Origin: Rhexocercosporidium sp. MPI-PUGE-AT-0058
Lineage: Eukaryota > Ascomycota > Leotiomycetes > Helotiales
Length of the DNA stretch: 64,000 bases
NCBI GenBank assembly: GCA_020746875.1
Contig: JAGTJL010000003.1
Span: 1,240,001 to 1,304,000, forward strand
Reading direction: 5' to 3'
Shown: positions 46,168 to 59,086 of the stretch, piece after piece
Layout: each line of letters starts with the position of its first letter
How positions within the stretch are numbered: the first letter of the stretch is position 1
Made by a program: the position numbers and the translations under genes
The notes under the pieces: model-generated
What the model was told of the DNA's origin: nothing
Database searches by the model: none
Seen by the model: only the letters and a program-made list of their open reading frames with translations

Positions 46168-47153
46168 ATGTCTTTCAAAACCACAGCAACCATCGCCTCA
46201 TTTGGAGGTAAGCTGTTGAAGCTCACACACGATGCATCAACTACGGGCTGCGAAATGGCTCTGAATCTGTATCTCCCACCTAATGCAGGAAGCGGGAAAA
46301 TCCCAGTCCTATTTTATCTCGCTGGTTTGACTTGTACTGGAGATAATGGTGCTGAGAAGGGATTCTTTCAATACGGTGCTAGCCAGAAGGGAATAGCTGT
46401 TGTTTACCCAGACACATCCCCAAGTATGTCTCCATTCTACCGGGACCCCAATGTCCAGCCTTGAGAACAAAGAAACTAATTCAATTCCACAGGAGGGCTC
46501 AAAATCGCCGGCGAAGATGACGCCTACGACTTCGGCAGCGGCGCCGGTTTCTACATTGACGCAACCGCCTCGCCCTGGTCCACAAACTACAAGATGGAAT
46601 CCTACATAACATCCGAGCTCCCCAAAGCGCTCTTCTCGTCCTTCCCAGAACTCGATTCCACTCGCGTCTCCATCTCAGGTCACAGTATGGGCGGCCACGG
46701 CGCCTTGACTCTCTTCCTGAAGAACCCAGGCATGTACAAGAGCGTCAGCGCGTTTGCACCCATCTCCAACCCGAGCAATTGTCCGTGGGGCGAGAAGGCG
46801 TTTAAGGGGTACCTTGGTGAGGATAGGGAGCAGTGGAAGAAGCATGATGCGACGGAGTTGGTGAAGGCGTGGAAGGGGGAGTTTGAGGCGTTGGTGGATG
46901 TGGGTACTGGTGACAACTTTTATAAGCAGAAGCAGCTGCTGCCAGAGAATTTGGTGGAGGCTGCGGAGAAAAGTGGAAAGAAGGGACTGAAGGTTAGGTA
47001 TCAAGACGTGAGTTCTTTCCTTTCTCTATGTGTTTAGTTGAGATGGGAAGCGAATTGCTGACGTTTGACTAGGGGTATGATCACTCGTACTTTTTCATCT
47101 CGACTTTCGCGACGGACCATGTCAATTATGCGGCGAAATATCTGCTTGCATAG
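46168..47153 (+). CDS. S-formylglutathione hydrolase (esterase D family)
   Basis: Three exons: 46168-46423, 46493-47007 and 47073-47153 (introns 69 and 65 bp), 283 residues, full length for the family. Alpha/beta hydrolase marks: PVLFYLAGLTCTGDN near the oxyanion-hole region, the nucleophile elbow GHSMGGHGAL with Ser150, FAPISNPSNCPWGEKAF, the acid region DVGTGDNFY, and the catalytic His in GYDHSYFFISTF. The enzyme hydrolyses S-formylglutathione to formate and glutathione, the second step of glutathione-dependent formaldehyde detoxification in the cytosol. Its partner dehydrogenase is not in this window. Ends 266 bp from the convergent Afi1 stop. Confidence 0.95.
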
Positions 47154-47419
47154 TAGGCCTTTCTATTCCTCTATGCTCTCGCTTGGAGCTAAGCTCATAT
47201 TCATAGAAGCAACTCGGCCTCGAGGCAAAAGCTATAAACACACCCTGAACATGGATATCCGTCCATTCCTACCCTACCCTACTTCGTATCTCATATCTGT
47301 CAAGTGCGTATTTCTGTTTGTACACTCTCGTGGGTATCTCTGCAATTGCCTTGTTACTCAACAACGCCAAGAGGGGATCGTAGCCTCGTAATTCGTAACT
47401 GCTGTGGTGCTCAAATAGC

Positions 47420-50079
47420 TCAGCTTATTCGTTTCTCCATCATCAATGACTGTCCATTGGGAATTGACTGGACCATGTCCCCATTCTCCCCCATCTTACT
47501 TCTCATCTCAGCTTCGGCTTCTCTTCGAATGCGGTAGTATGCCAGCTTCTCGAATCGGCTCAAGGCTTTCCACCAGTGCCGTCCGGCCTCATGCTCGCTT
47601 ATCCTCTCCAACAAGTCAACAACATTCATCCTGACATCTTTGTCTTTATGGAACAGCCCCAAGGCTACATAAAAGAGGCCAGCGTGAGACTCGGGAGCAA
47701 CGGTGAGGAGTTGACATATCTCATCGTATGAGTGTGTGTATTTCGCGAGCGCCAGATAAATTTCTCTACTAGTGCTGGGTGTCAATTTGGTCATTCGCAA
47801 ACGATCGTGCAAGTGGTGAAGATCCAGCGCTTTCAGTGGCCTGAAATTGTAAAGCTGGGCAATGTCCTAAAGCAAGGTCAACTCTGTTCTTGCGTTGCAA
47901 ATATCAAAATTCTTACCTGCTTGAAGCTGAAGTAGCTTCGAGTATTCCTCCAACCTTCAATTCGGTGTACACCGCCAGCCAACTCTCGCAACTTTGTAGG
48001 TTCGTCGGGCCAAACATATCCATGACCAGAGACGTTCTCGTTTCCGGGCTCCGCCTCTTCTACTCCAATGTACAATGCACTGGCGCCATAGACAGTCTCC
48101 TCGAACGCTGCCGAGACGCGAGTAAACTTCTCTACCCAGTCTCGCCACTTAGCACGGATGACCCCTTCGCCATGCCTCGCAGCAACGCTTCGGAGGACAT
48201 CACCCATGAAAGCTGCGTCTCCCGTGGGATCAGTCGCTGAATTAGCCGAGGACGATACATTGACAAGATTCGCGTAGCTAGGATTCTGTGATTGGAACTG
48301 GGCGAGTCCTTCAGTCAAAGGAGCACCCTCGATTCGGTTACTTATTTTCATTCGGCCTGTGGGCAAATCGCACAATAGATCCCACCACTCTGGATGGTTT
48401 TCGAAGGTAGGGTTCGTGACACCTGCGATGAACCCAGGGACCTTTAAAAGATCATCGATCTTACTCAAATCAGTGTAGGGGAATGCATGTCGTGTGAAGC
48501 CGCGCAGAATACCCCCTGAGGCCAGTGCACAAGCTGCAAGAACAGCCTCAGCCACTTCTCCTGACGGACGGTTGTGGCCGAGAAAGATGACTCGTTTTTG
48601 TGTCAACATGGCGTTTGCCAAGACAATAATTGGATGGGTGTAAGCGCCGCTCGTTGTCAAATGCGGATGTAACGCAAACGGCTGCGGTGACTTCGCGTGG
48701 GTATCTCCAAAGGTCTGGATAAGTTTGATGAGCGAGAAGTCTCCAACAGTTTCTGGCGAAACCGCTACCGGGACCTTGATCGGTATCGGGATTCCATTAT
48801 ACATTACTTTCGTCTCAAATTCGTGGGTGTCCCGTGGTACCGAATACATCGAATGAGCCACTACATGAGCCTTCGTCCCATTTCGAGTCAGGTCCATTCG
48901 CCTCTCGGGACTTTCAGACATCGCGGCTGCACCTTCTGGAATTTCTCCTCTGTCCTCCGCCATTCGCATTTGGATCATCTGCTCGAACTTCTCAACAAAC
49001 AAATCTTTGTTGTCACTTGCTTGTAGAAGATGTCGCTCCAGGAGACTTAGTCTCGGCATCAGCGATAGGTCCATAGTGTTCACTGCTTCGTATAGCAACG
49101 CCAGCGTCGCGGGGTGTGGTGATTTGAAATATTCCTCCAGGGCTAGCAATAACAATGGCTACTCGTTTGTCAGATAGAATAGCATAGATGATTGATCTGC
49201 ACGAACCTTATAAATATGTAAAAAAGGATGCCGCGTGCATATGGCCATAGCCTTCACTACTGCCCCTCTTTTGGCAGTTTTGTCTTGTTTCGTGTTGACT
49301 AGATTCAAGACGTAAATCAACGGCGGACCCTCGCCTCCCTCTGGCTCACTGTCATCCGAATCTTCACTGTCAAGATCTTCTTCGTCGTCCTCCTCCACAG
49401 AATCATCATCATCTGGATCCAGTAATCCAGCCGCCCTGTCCTTTCTCCGCTGTCGTCTCCTTTTCCGCTCCTCTTTCATCTCCGCCTCCTCTTCCTCCTG
49501 ACTTGTATCCTTATGCAGGAAAAATATTGTCCAGTCTTGATTCCGCACATGCGCCTGGTCTGGCAACATCAACTCTGCCAGCATGTGCTCATCTCCAGTA
49601 ATTGCAACAGGATACTGGTGTTCCATTATGGGCCCCTTGTCGATATCAAATGAAGCCACCAGAATATATTCAACATGATTCTCTGCTTCCCCGCGTGGGT
49701 ATTGCGACCTGAGCTTTCTCCTTGGGTGAGCGTCTGGATTATACCGCTTTGGCGCGGACAGTGAAGAGTGCTGAGAAGAGACCCCGCTCGAGGGTGTTTT
49801 CGAATTCGAGCTAGGATTGGAAGTACGATCGGTATCAATCATCGGAGGATTGGGAGATCTTGAAGGTCTGGAGTGTCGGGACATGGTGCTAGGAGATCTT
49901 GAAGAGGGAAAGGAGGACAGCGACGTTCTTCGAGCTCCTCCGGCACCGCCTATGCTACCATTGGAGTCCCTGGTCTCCGTCGTCCCCATCGTGCCTCTGG
50001 TGGTAGGACGCTGCATGGGGGCCGGTGATATGTGAAGGTCCCTGATCTTGTAGATTGGGGTAGTATATGAGGAAGCCAT
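47420..50079 (-). CDS. afi1: Afi1 DENN-domain protein (Arf3-interacting, polarity)
   Basis: Three exons, minus strand: 50079-49207, 49158-47917 and 47866-47420 (introns 48 and 50 bp), 853 residues. A Ser/Pro-rich disordered N-terminus leads into the upstream DENN part ([30 protein letters not shown]). This is interrupted by a strongly charged insert ([12 protein letters not shown] followed by a long Asp/Glu run), then [13 protein letters not shown] and [16 protein letters not shown]. The central DENN ([58 protein letters not shown]) and a helical C-terminus complete the Afi1/SPA architecture. Yeast Afi1 binds Arf3 and helps polarised growth at the plasma membrane; the fungal homolog is presumed a GTPase regulator. 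The insert is an acidic-basic linker of uncertain meaning. Confidence 0.9.
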
Positions 50080-50775
50080 TATCGCTGATATCCCCTCGGA
50101 ACATTAATAGGGCAATATCTGTGACAAGCTCCACTCTTTTGGCTGCGACAAGGTTCCGGCAAGCATTGGAGGGGAACCGTGCGAGCTCGTACATGTGAGG
50201 ATAGGGATAGAGCGGAGCGGTAAGGAGTAAGAAGGAAGTATCGTGGGTCTCGTGGCTTTTTGACAACTTTTACATTAATTGAAGACGGGATGCTGCGGAA
50301 GTAGGTATAACAGCCACGTTCACTCCTTGAAGTCGCACTGCAGTGGAAAGGGGCTGTCAAAGGCTGCCAAAGGTCATGGATAATTGGAAGAGCTTCATCC
50401 GCCAAGTTTACCCCTGACGGGAAGTCTGACCAATGATATTCGAGTTATCGCACAGAGGAACAGAAATGACTAAGCCGCGGTTGTTGAAGTCCAGCCTTGT
50501 GCTTGTTTGTTTACTTACGTACCGAACCAAAACACCACATTCGAACTACCATACCTACTAATGTTTTGATAGTTTTGAATTCTACGGATTAGCAGGCCAC
50601 ACTTAACTCGACAGCCGGTGATAGATTTGTCTCTATTTGATAATATACAGCATACAGTCAACGGAATCTTTCGAAAGTTGGGGTACCTAGATACTTTGCT
50701 GCTAAAAGCACTACATCAGAAAGTCCAACCTCGCATCGCGACTTCCCCACAGTTGCAGCAGCACGAGCTACAATC
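50080..50775. other. Divergent intergenic region (Afi1 / EF-hand gene)
   Basis: 696 bp between divergent ATGs; presumably both promoters. No coding exon or clear motif. Confidence 0.45.
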
Positions 50776-51683
50776 ATGGCTACCTCATACAAACCGTCAC
50801 CCCTCTCCTACAACTCTCCGCGAGCATCGCCTTTCAGACGTCCAGAAAGCAATCCTGCATCTCCATCACCCCTGCGACAATCGACGCCGAATCCTTCCCC
50901 AGCGAAAATGTCTACAGCCACAACAACCACTCCCTCAAGACTAGCGCGCAGCTCTACTCCAAATACAGATACAGAGACAGGTACATGGACTCCAAGAGGT
51001 CTTGCGCCTGGGCACAGAGAAAGAGAATCCTCACCAACGCGGGGTGCAGCCAGTCCAGGATTTGGCGGGATGTTGATTGCGAGAAACACGGGAGACAGTA
51101 ATGCTCTTTCGAAACTACAACCCGCACAGGTTAGGGAGCTACGTGAGGGATTTCAGATATTGGATAGGGATAGCGATGGGCAGGTTGGTCGGGATGATGT
51201 TGCTGATATGTTGACACAATTGGGTGAGTGAAATGAATACGGTTCCCATGGCGATGCTAATAGTTGGAATTAGGTCTCTCGGCGAATGCATCAGATATCA
51301 CAGCTTTCTTCCCACCATCCACATCTCAGACGGTCACTCTACCCACCTTTCTCAATTCTCTTGCAGTACAATTAGCAGCACTCAGCCCCTCGGCAGAATT
51401 CCTCTCCGCGTTCTCTGCATTCGACGAAGATGATAGTGGACAGGTCGATCTGGCGGAGCTGAGAGATGCCCTGCTTCATACGGCACCCGATCCAGGAGAG
51501 AAGGCATTGACGGAACGGGAGATCGATAGAGTTATTGGTGGATTTACTGGAAGGAGGGCGTTTGGAAAGCATGCTAGTGGATTGGGGAAGAGGGGTGAGG
51601 TGTTCAAGTACCAAGAGTTTGTGGCAAGTGTTGCGGGAGGGGTGGGTTCGGACGGTAAGAGTGAGAGTGGAAATGATGACTGA
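50776..51683 (+). CDS. EF-hand protein, calmodulin / myosin regulatory light chain-like
   Basis: Two exons: 50776-51223 and 51274-51683 (50-bp intron), 285 residues. The first 110 residues are Ser/Pro/Thr-rich and disordered with repeated SP sites (SYNSPRASPF, NPASPSPLR, RESSPTRGAASPG). The C-terminal 170 residues form a light-chain-like EF-hand domain. Loop 1 is LDRDSDGQVGRDDV, with Asp at the last ligand position instead of the canonical Glu. Loop 3 (FDEDDSGQVDLAEL) has a complete ligand set ending in Glu. The other two hands are degenerate. Disordered N-terminal extensions rich in phosphosites are typical of myosin regulatory light chains (Rlc1-like), which act in the cytokinetic ring. A calcium-sensor role with unknown partner is equally possible. 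The convergent LMBR1 gene ends 515 bp away. Confidence 0.82.
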
Positions 51684-52198
51684 GAAGGCCGGAGGGTCTC
51701 GGTATGTATGGATATGGAGTTATGATTAATAAGGGGAATGGGTTGGTAAACATACGAATGGATTACTTAGCGGAAAGTAATCCCTGAATGCGGTATTCAT
51801 TTGTTTTACCAAGAAGGACCTTCGGTGCCCAAGAATGTCTGAATAGGCTCTAAAATCCTTCAATTTACTCTGGTTTCCTAGCTACTTGTCGAATTTTGTA
51901 TCCTCTCGCTCAAGCTTAAGCTTCTGAACTTTCGTCACTTGTAATTGAGCACGAACTTATTGTGTATCGTCAGTCTTGGTTTCTCGGGCCTCGATTGAGA
52001 CGAGGGACATGGACCTTCTAGCATCACGGCCATCGATATGTAAAAACAAAAGTGTGACGTCTCAACATCTCGAATTACGGTATTAGCTGGATACATACTA
52101 GTATAAGAAGTCTACGCGTTACCATCCAATCTATTGCTACAACAACAGACCCCTTCAGAAACTCCACCCGCTATGCCCTAAAAAATAACCACACACGT
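51684..52198. other. Intergenic, convergent 3' ends
   Basis: 515 bp, AT-rich, probably two 3' UTRs. Nothing coding. Confidence 0.5.
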
Positions 52199-54410
52199 CT
52201 ATAATCGTACCTGGCCTTCCGACCTGCCACCAGCAAACCAACGAGTGAAGTCGCTGCCACTTCGACTCGGTTCTGCTCCACCATCGTCTCCATCTCCACC
52301 CATCCATTTGGGTCGTTTGATTCCTTCTCCCACGTTCTGAAACCATTTTGGAGTCTGGACAGTGTCGAATGTATTCCTCACTCTGTGCCCGAACGCCTCG
52401 AAGAAATTCTCGTCTTCTGGTGCTGTGTCACGCTGTTGAGGGTCGATATTTGGTCTTGATGCTGATGCTGATGCTTGCCCTAGAGCACGCCTCTGAGCTG
52501 GGGGTACTGAAACAGTTGGTGCAGCCCGGTTATTGGGGTTGTTCGGGACATGATATCGGTCTGCTGCAAGACTTCCAAGAGAAGAGTGCCCTTGCAGTTC
52601 TCGCTCGATCAAATCCCGACCCTCACGCCACGAACCAGTACCGTATCCAGACTCATTTTCCTCTTCATCTTCATCATCAATAACTCCATCATACCCGATA
52701 CAACTCTTTACTTTGCCATAGAGGTTGAAGAGCGTTGCACAAACTGGAATGAGGATAAAGGTTGGGAATAGCCAGTCGAACCACGCTCCCAAATCGGTCA
52801 GCTGAATTAGCTGTCCTAGGAAGCCAAAAAATACTGTGTCTTTGTATATATCCGGCGCCAGGAAGGTCAGGAAATTGAAAGACAACGGAACGGACAGCTT
52901 TGCGACTTGCATCGCATACCACATTGCACTTTCTCCATGAGTGTTCCTCTTCACCAAGGCTCTCCCACGCCACACTTTGACTTCGGTAAGGGAAGTGAGT
53001 GCTGCGACGCACATGTACAAAATCCAGCAAGCCGCAATGAACTGACCAGCAAATCCAATCTGGCCGCGCTCACTCGTGGGATGGTGGACGACTGTAACAG
53101 CAATGATCGATAGGAGTGGATTGATCGACTTGATGACTTCCGACCAAATGATGCAGAACGATGCAAAGGACAGCAATATCCCCAGCCCGATCCTCATGTA
53201 TGGAAGAAAGAAGTAACGGTACAGATACCGTGTATATGGTGTCAAAATGGTAAAGCGGGCCAGTAAAGGTGCATCTGGTGATGGCTGTCCAATGTCTATC
53301 TTCTTAGACCCTGCGGAGTCTAGTATGGCTTGGGTGTGTACGGCATCGTGTAATAGGCGCTCCCATTCATCAAGATACCTTGCACGGCTGTGGCGCGCTC
53401 TATTGAGCTGCCTACTCAGCTCTGCTAAGTACCGTTCCGTAATCACGTTCGGTACATTGACTCTCGGGGCAGACATCCGCCGAGTCAAAGTCCTCGGTCG
53501 AGATTCAGGGAGATGCGAATCGTCCGCAAGCTCTTCGATCCAATCCTTGAATTTACTGGCTGATCCAGTCTTCCTCTGGGCCAGTTCCGCAACCTGAGCT
53601 TCCAAATCTTCCAGGTTTTGAATCGCATCCTCCATTTTCTCATGGATCTTCGCAGCTGTAGCTTGTATCCGTCTCAGCTTTCCACTGATGCTTGCGTTCC
53701 TGAAAAGTTTCCTGGGCAAGGCTACTAATCCGTGTCCCATGAGATATATTGCCAACATCAAACCCCAGCAGTATGCCAGTGCCATCACAGTTGCTTTCAA
53801 CGAACCTAACGAGGCTGTTTGTGTGATAAAAACATAAATCATCCCGATGATACCGGCTCCAAATAGAAGGGCTTGATATTGAGCATTTGCTCTTAGTGAG
53901 AAGAGCAATCGTCCTTTGGGGTCTCTGTATCCAGCGTCCGCGTATTCTGCTAGTATGGGTAGGATGAACCTGATTATGCCATTAGAACTTGTCTGCCAAA
54001 CTCGGAGCCGTGATGCCCTACCAGGTCAAGGCAAAAGTGAGCCAGTACGTGATCCTCCAGCCGACGAGAAGCAGTCGGTCCGGCAGCCATATCCCTCGAC
54101 TTCCGGCATCTTGATTTCTTGCGCTGGAGGCAAGATCTATCGGTACAAGCAATATAATGCTAGCCGGCAATCCGAGCGCAAAGAAAATGGGAACGAGGAG
54201 ATAGGCGGGTGTCGTTCGGAGTGGTAGGTAATGGCGCAGCAGTAACAGGACTCCCAGACTGATCACCAGCAGGGCGACGACAGTAAAGATCTCGGAGCCC
54301 ACCGGCGAAGCGGTCTTTCCTGCGATATCCATCATCGTAATGTCAAGGCGAAGGTTTCCATTGAACATTGGGTTGGAGGTTCCGTTGTTTTGATCGAAGG
54401 ATGGCGGCAT
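52199..54410 (-). CDS. LMBR1-domain multi-spanning membrane protein
   Basis: Two exons, minus strand: 54410-54022 and 53969-52199 (52-bp intron), 719 residues. Two early helices (EIFTVVALLVISLGVLLLLR, YLLVPIFFALGLPASIILL) lead to the family signature DLASSARNQ and the WRITYWLTFALTW-FILPILAEYADAG stretch. A cytoplasmic coiled coil (KIHEKMEDAIQNLEDLEAQV) is followed by further helices. Hallmark LMBR1 text comes after: APLLARFTILTPYTRYLYRY, SINPLLSIIAVTVVHH, FNFLTFLAPDIYKDTVFFGF. The C-terminal 170 residues are hydrophilic and acidic, then basic (KWFQNVGEGIKRPKWMGG), likely cytosolic. Family members are nine-helix receptor-like or transporter-like proteins of plasma or endolysosomal membranes. 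The fungal function is not known. Confidence 0.9.
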
Positions 54411-55026
54411 CTGTTTTGGATGTGAAGATGCAGATGCGCCGCCTCAACTCTTCGTCATCGCGCGCTGACTGAGCCGAGCCGAGTCCGCTCTCATGCATTC
54501 ATTGCTACAGTAGATCCCCTCCATGTTCACAGCATTTCGCCAGAAGTCACCCAATAAATATACACGGCACTACAGTACTCTACCTGGTAGCTATGCAAGA
54601 CAAGACATTCGGGGACCGGAATCTCCCCATGTCTCCTCAATTTCATACGGCGTGGCATCTCCATCCCCAGCCTCGCATTACTAGACCGACCATATCGGCC
54701 CCGCCCCGCCATCACAGACAGGTTGGGCAAGGCTTTGCGGACAAATAAGAAGAACGACCTCGTAGCTTTGAATTATTTGAATTTTTGGCGGGGTTGGGCT
54801 TACACCTTGCTGCAGCATGCATAGCATAGATACACCGAGTAGTGCATGCTTGCTTGCTTGCTTCATCCATCCATCTCGGTCTTGACCTCACTTTCTCTCT
54901 TGTAATCATGTCTCTCCTGCTTGCTACAGCTGCTCCTGCGAGTTGATGATTTGGCCACGCTTTGTTAACTGCTGAGACACCTGGATGATCGATTGAGGAA
55001 GATGCCCTTGCATCAATACCGCGGCT
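54411..55026. other. Divergent intergenic region (LMBR1 / CorA-like)
   Basis: 616 bp with divergent promoters. Contains short direct repeats of GCTTGCTT (54847-54860). No exon supported. Confidence 0.45.
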
Positions 55027-56762
55027 ATGGACGATTACATGTTTAAAGCGAATGTGGACCGCTGCAAGAATGTCTCCGAGGCGACGACGTACCTCGAGCT
55101 CTTCTCGTACTCAGTGAGTGCTCAATTAAAGTGGACCGAATAAATGAATGTACGCCAGAAGCTGACAATGGCCAGGACCCATCCTTCAACACCGTCGAGG
55201 AGCATCCACTGACACCCGATGAATTCGAGAACTATCTCAACCGCAGGGTACGAATATTTTGCCATCGCAGAGGGACATGCGAGACACTGATTCAGAGTGA
55301 TACATAGGGCGCATTTGCTCCTCCGAAGCTTCCCAATGGAGTCGTGCAGTTGGCGGGTATGCGATTGATGTGAGTATTCCAAGAGCTCGAGGTTGGGATG
55401 AGTTTGAGGATTCCCCGGACAGGACGCTGACTTTGCCAAGTCTCCAGCAGAATGCTCAACATCCCGAAACCTTCACGCCGCACGTTATCAGTCTGAAGCC
55501 AGAAGTATACAAGTCGATGGTAGTAACACTGAATCTTCCATACCGAGCAATAGAGAGCACGAGTGCAGTCGGGCCATTTTTCTGGGCTGCATGGGATCAG
55601 GACGAGGAGAATCCCCACCTTCGTATATTTCCCATTCCGGCTCTGCCCTTGAGGAGAAGCCATATCTAACTAGTTCTAGAAATTGTATACCGAAAAAGTG
55701 ACGTTCGGAAGAAAGGGTACACTCGAGGATGGGAGCTCATGCTCTCGCATGATGTCAATAATGGGATTACCACCGGTTTTGCCAAAGGAACGCCTTCTTC
55801 TGACATCGTGGAATGCATCAAACATCTCAAAGAATGCGTGCTTCAAGTCGGACACCCTATGCTCCTTCCCATCATCATCTTCTCCCACGATGTGTCTTTC
55901 AAGACCGATATCAAGCAACGAGACGCACGTGATTGGCTCAGAAGATTGGAACATGCTGTGAGCATGCGTAGCGAGATTGAAGAGAGAGAAGGGTACGTGA
56001 AGGAAGGAGTGGTGGATCTTGACGCTGTCAACAGAGATTTGGTAGAGTGCCATAGCCAGGTCTTATGGAAGAGACCGAAGGCGTACCTCGAGATCTTGAG
56101 CGGCATTGAGGAAGCGATGGAGAAATTCTACGTCGCATTGCCGGAACCAAGACAGGAGAAGGCCATGAAGGCACTACAATCTAGTATGCTAGCCAGACTG
56201 CAATTCTATAGAGTAAAGTTGCAGGGCATTGACAGTTATGCCCACACGACTTTGCAGCGGTTGGAGATTCAGAGGAGTGCCGTAAGTTTCTCGTATCCGT
56301 ACGCAAGTCCGGGACACTGACAGAAAAAAGCTATACAACATTATCGCCCAAAAGGAGAGCAAATTGAATTTCAAAATGGCCGGTGAACAGCGCAAGCTCG
56401 CCCATTCCAGCAAACGAGATTCAGCAGCCATGAAAATCATCTCTCTCCTCGGTGCGGTCTTCTTACCCGGTGCATATCTTGCTTCTGTATTCTCCATGAC
56501 CTTCTTCGACTTCCAAGCGGGACCCGACAAGCCTCAAGTGTCGAATCAATTCTGGATCTATTGGGTGGTGACTCTACCAGTCACGGCGATTATCGTTGGC
56601 ATTTGGTATATCTGGGAGAGGAAGAGAGAAGCGAGATACGATAGGGAAGATGCAGATTTAGAAAAGGGAAGCGAGGATATGGAGAGGACTATCATGGCTA
56701 TGATGCGGAAGAGAACGATGAGCAAAGCCAGTACCTGGGATACTAATAAGAAACGGGAATGA
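55027..56762 (+). CDS. CorA-like membrane protein with degenerate GMN motif
   Basis: Six exons: 55027-55113, 55176-55247, 55308-55369, 55441-55622, 55680-56281 and 56331-56762 (introns 62, 60, 71, 57 and 49 bp), 478 residues. The soluble N-terminal half (LQQNAQHPETFTPHVISL, FFWAAWDQDEENPHL, IVYRKSDVRKKGYTRGWELM) is typical of fungal CorA-like proteins. A long helix (EKAMKALQSSMLARLQFYRV, LYNIIAQKESKLNF) precedes the membrane region MKIISLLGAVFLPGAYLASV-FSMTFFDF. In true magnesium channels the first helix ends in Gly-Met-Asn; here Ser-Met-Thr stands at that point, so ion selectivity is doubtful. A second helix (FWIYWVVTLPVTAIIVGIWY) and a charged tail end the protein. Such divergent CorA-like proteins are abundant in fungi and mostly uncharacterised. 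Start chosen at 55027 as the first ATG in phase with the first splice. Confidence 0.85.
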
Positions 56763-57313
56763 GGAGAAATGAGAACGGGAGATTTGTTTTATGATTCTGA
56801 ACGGTGATGATTTATGATGATGAGCTTATAATATACCACATATACATGGGATACAGAAAGAAGAAAGATTACAGATTTTGAATACAGACAGTCGAATGGA
56901 ATTACAATTCTGTCCAACACATATTTGAAATGCATGTCTTAGTGGACTCTGAAGGTGGACTTTTAGGACACTTAGTACGGAGAGGCATGGAATATCGTCA
57001 AAATGACACTTATCAGAGTTTCCTTGTCCTCTGAGCGAATTGTTTTGATTAACGGATAGATCTATCTCGGAAGTAGATACTGTATATGACGCCTGAACAT
57101 CCATTCAAACATTCTTAATTTGTTGTGAATATCGAGTTCCCTACGAGGGAGTTGCGGTCTAATCGGAGCCTAATCAACACCTAAATGTACTCGACTACCA
57201 GAGCGACCTGGTCCGTCGCGTCGTACACTCTCTTCCCTGGCAAAACCAAACAGAGCAAACATCTCCACCTCTACTCACAGCGTCTGCCACCAGTGCAAGC
57301 AAGAGCTTCATTA
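56763..57313. other. Intergenic region
   Basis: 551 bp between the CorA-like stop and the chosen ATG of the next gene. The next gene's frame is open from 57185, so part may be coding or 5' UTR. Confidence 0.45.
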
Positions 57314-59086
57314 ATGGCGCCCGACATCAGGACCCTCGAATCCGAGTTGCCGACAGATCAAGCCTCGATACTGCAAGATCTTGCAAATGGAGCTGCTGCT
57401 GCTGCTGACGCCGCAGATGAAAGCGCCGAGGATCCTAATGGTGCAGATTCCAACCTCGATTACTTATTCGAAGATGATGAAGATGATACTTACCCCACTG
57501 CAGGGCTGGAGACTAGCTTTCAAGAGGATCTAGAAGACCCAGCCGCTCTTCTTGAAAGCCTTGCGAATTACGCGCCCCCATCTCCGGTCATTGAGTCTCG
57601 CGCGCTGCCGCCGCCGCCTGTTCACAATGATCTTAATCACTTCGAGAGTCTGCTGCAGGCTGCTGCGACTGCTGAGGGGGTGGAAGCTGCAGAGGGGGAT
57701 CTCAGCCAGGTGGGCGACAGCTCTGCGCTCTTTGATCTATCTGATGCTTACGAATATCTCAAGCGGAGTTTTGATCCAATTGACACGAACAACAAGCGCA
57801 AACGAGGTCAGGAAGATGCGTCTGCGGATGATTCGAAGACGATCATTCGGAAGTCACCGAAGCGTCGGAAGAAGGTTTCACAAGAGGATGCAGACCAGTT
57901 GGCTTTGGAGCGAGAGCTGTGGGGTCCTGAGGAGGGAGAGGATGAGTATGGTCCATCTACATCTGAGCGGCACGTTTCCCCAGTACCAACTGCAGGTGCA
58001 AGGGCTGCAGGTCTTCATTCCGCTACTGCATTATTCAGACGGCCATCAGTAGCATCAAAAAAGTATACCCGTAAGTCCATCCACCGTTCCCATTCGAGTA
58101 CACAAGCTAATATACATAGGTGCGCCAATGTCAAAGCTATTCACCTCTCTCGAGCTTACAGCCGAACAGTTTCTCCATCTGCAAGCCGCTGCCAAAAATT
58201 ACATGCTGGACCCGAATCACCCAGAACGAAGCGACTGTATAGGAAGTCGGGGACGTGCAGATACAGACATGGTCAAGTTGAAGCTTTTCGCCTGCGTGAA
58301 GTCGTTCTTAGAGGATGAAGGGTGGGGAGCACGTTGCTTCACAGAGGATGTTGAAGAAGGCAAGTTCAGGAAGTTGAAGTGGCCAAAGATGAAGAACAAG
58401 TAAGTCAAACCTCTTCCCGTTATGAGTAACCTACTAATAGTCTTGTCAGGATCATCTCACTGGTAACCCCTCTTATGCGCCGCATGGTAACCAACGAAAG
58501 ACAACGACTATATGCGCTAGAAACGCGGAATGAGAAAAGATCAAGAGTGCCCGTTGGACGAGAGGCTCGTTTGTCACAGACACCAACCGCAGGAGGAACC
58601 CCCCAACCAGAATCCCGGCAGGTTGAAAGCGTCATACCAACTCGATATCCTGTGGTCGACCCGAAACTCAACGACTATCATTACAACCTCGACCTTTCGT
58701 ACCAAGCTAACGAAAACGGTCAGATCAATGAAGATGCGCATTCGAAGGAAGCAGATCCAAATATCCCGAAAGAGGTTGGTGAGACAGGCATGGCTATCAA
58801 TTATCTCGTTAACCTCATGCATCATGGTCGAAGAGTTCATCCACAGGTCACATTAACACCAAGCTCCTGTCCAGGCTTCGCCAGCTTGATTCAACATATT
58901 CATAACATGATGGATGGACTAAACGAATGTCAACAACCCAGCAGTATCAAGGTACTTGGCCCCACTGGCTTGGTAATGGTAAACGACGAAGACAGTTGGA
59001 ACGGCGCTATAGCATCAGTTCAGCAGACAGAGTGGCTGGATGGAGAGGCGAAGTGTGTTGTTCAAGTGGTGGACAGGGCATCATAG
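57314..59086 (+). CDS. Conserved-looking acidic nuclear-type protein, family not recognised
   Basis: Three exons: 57314-58070, 58120-58399 and 58450-59086 (introns 49 and 50 bp), 557 residues. The ATG at 57314 (MAPDIRTLESELP) was chosen; one at 57185 in the same frame would add 43 residues that look presequence-like. The N-terminus is acidic and Ala-rich (NLDYLFEDDEDDTYP). A basic patch NNKRKRGQE and SPKRRKKVSQED is a probable nuclear signal. A compact region follows (KLFTSLELTAEQFLHLQAAA, NHPERSDCIGSRGRAD, KLKLFACVKSFLEDEGWG) with KRRM-type basic residues afterwards (VTPLMRRMVTNERQRLYALE). The C-terminal 120 residues (GMAINYLVNLMHHGRRVHP, VLGPTGLVMVNDEDSWNGAI) look globular. Probably nuclear and DNA- or chromatin-associated, by composition only. 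No function claimed. Confidence 0.72.
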
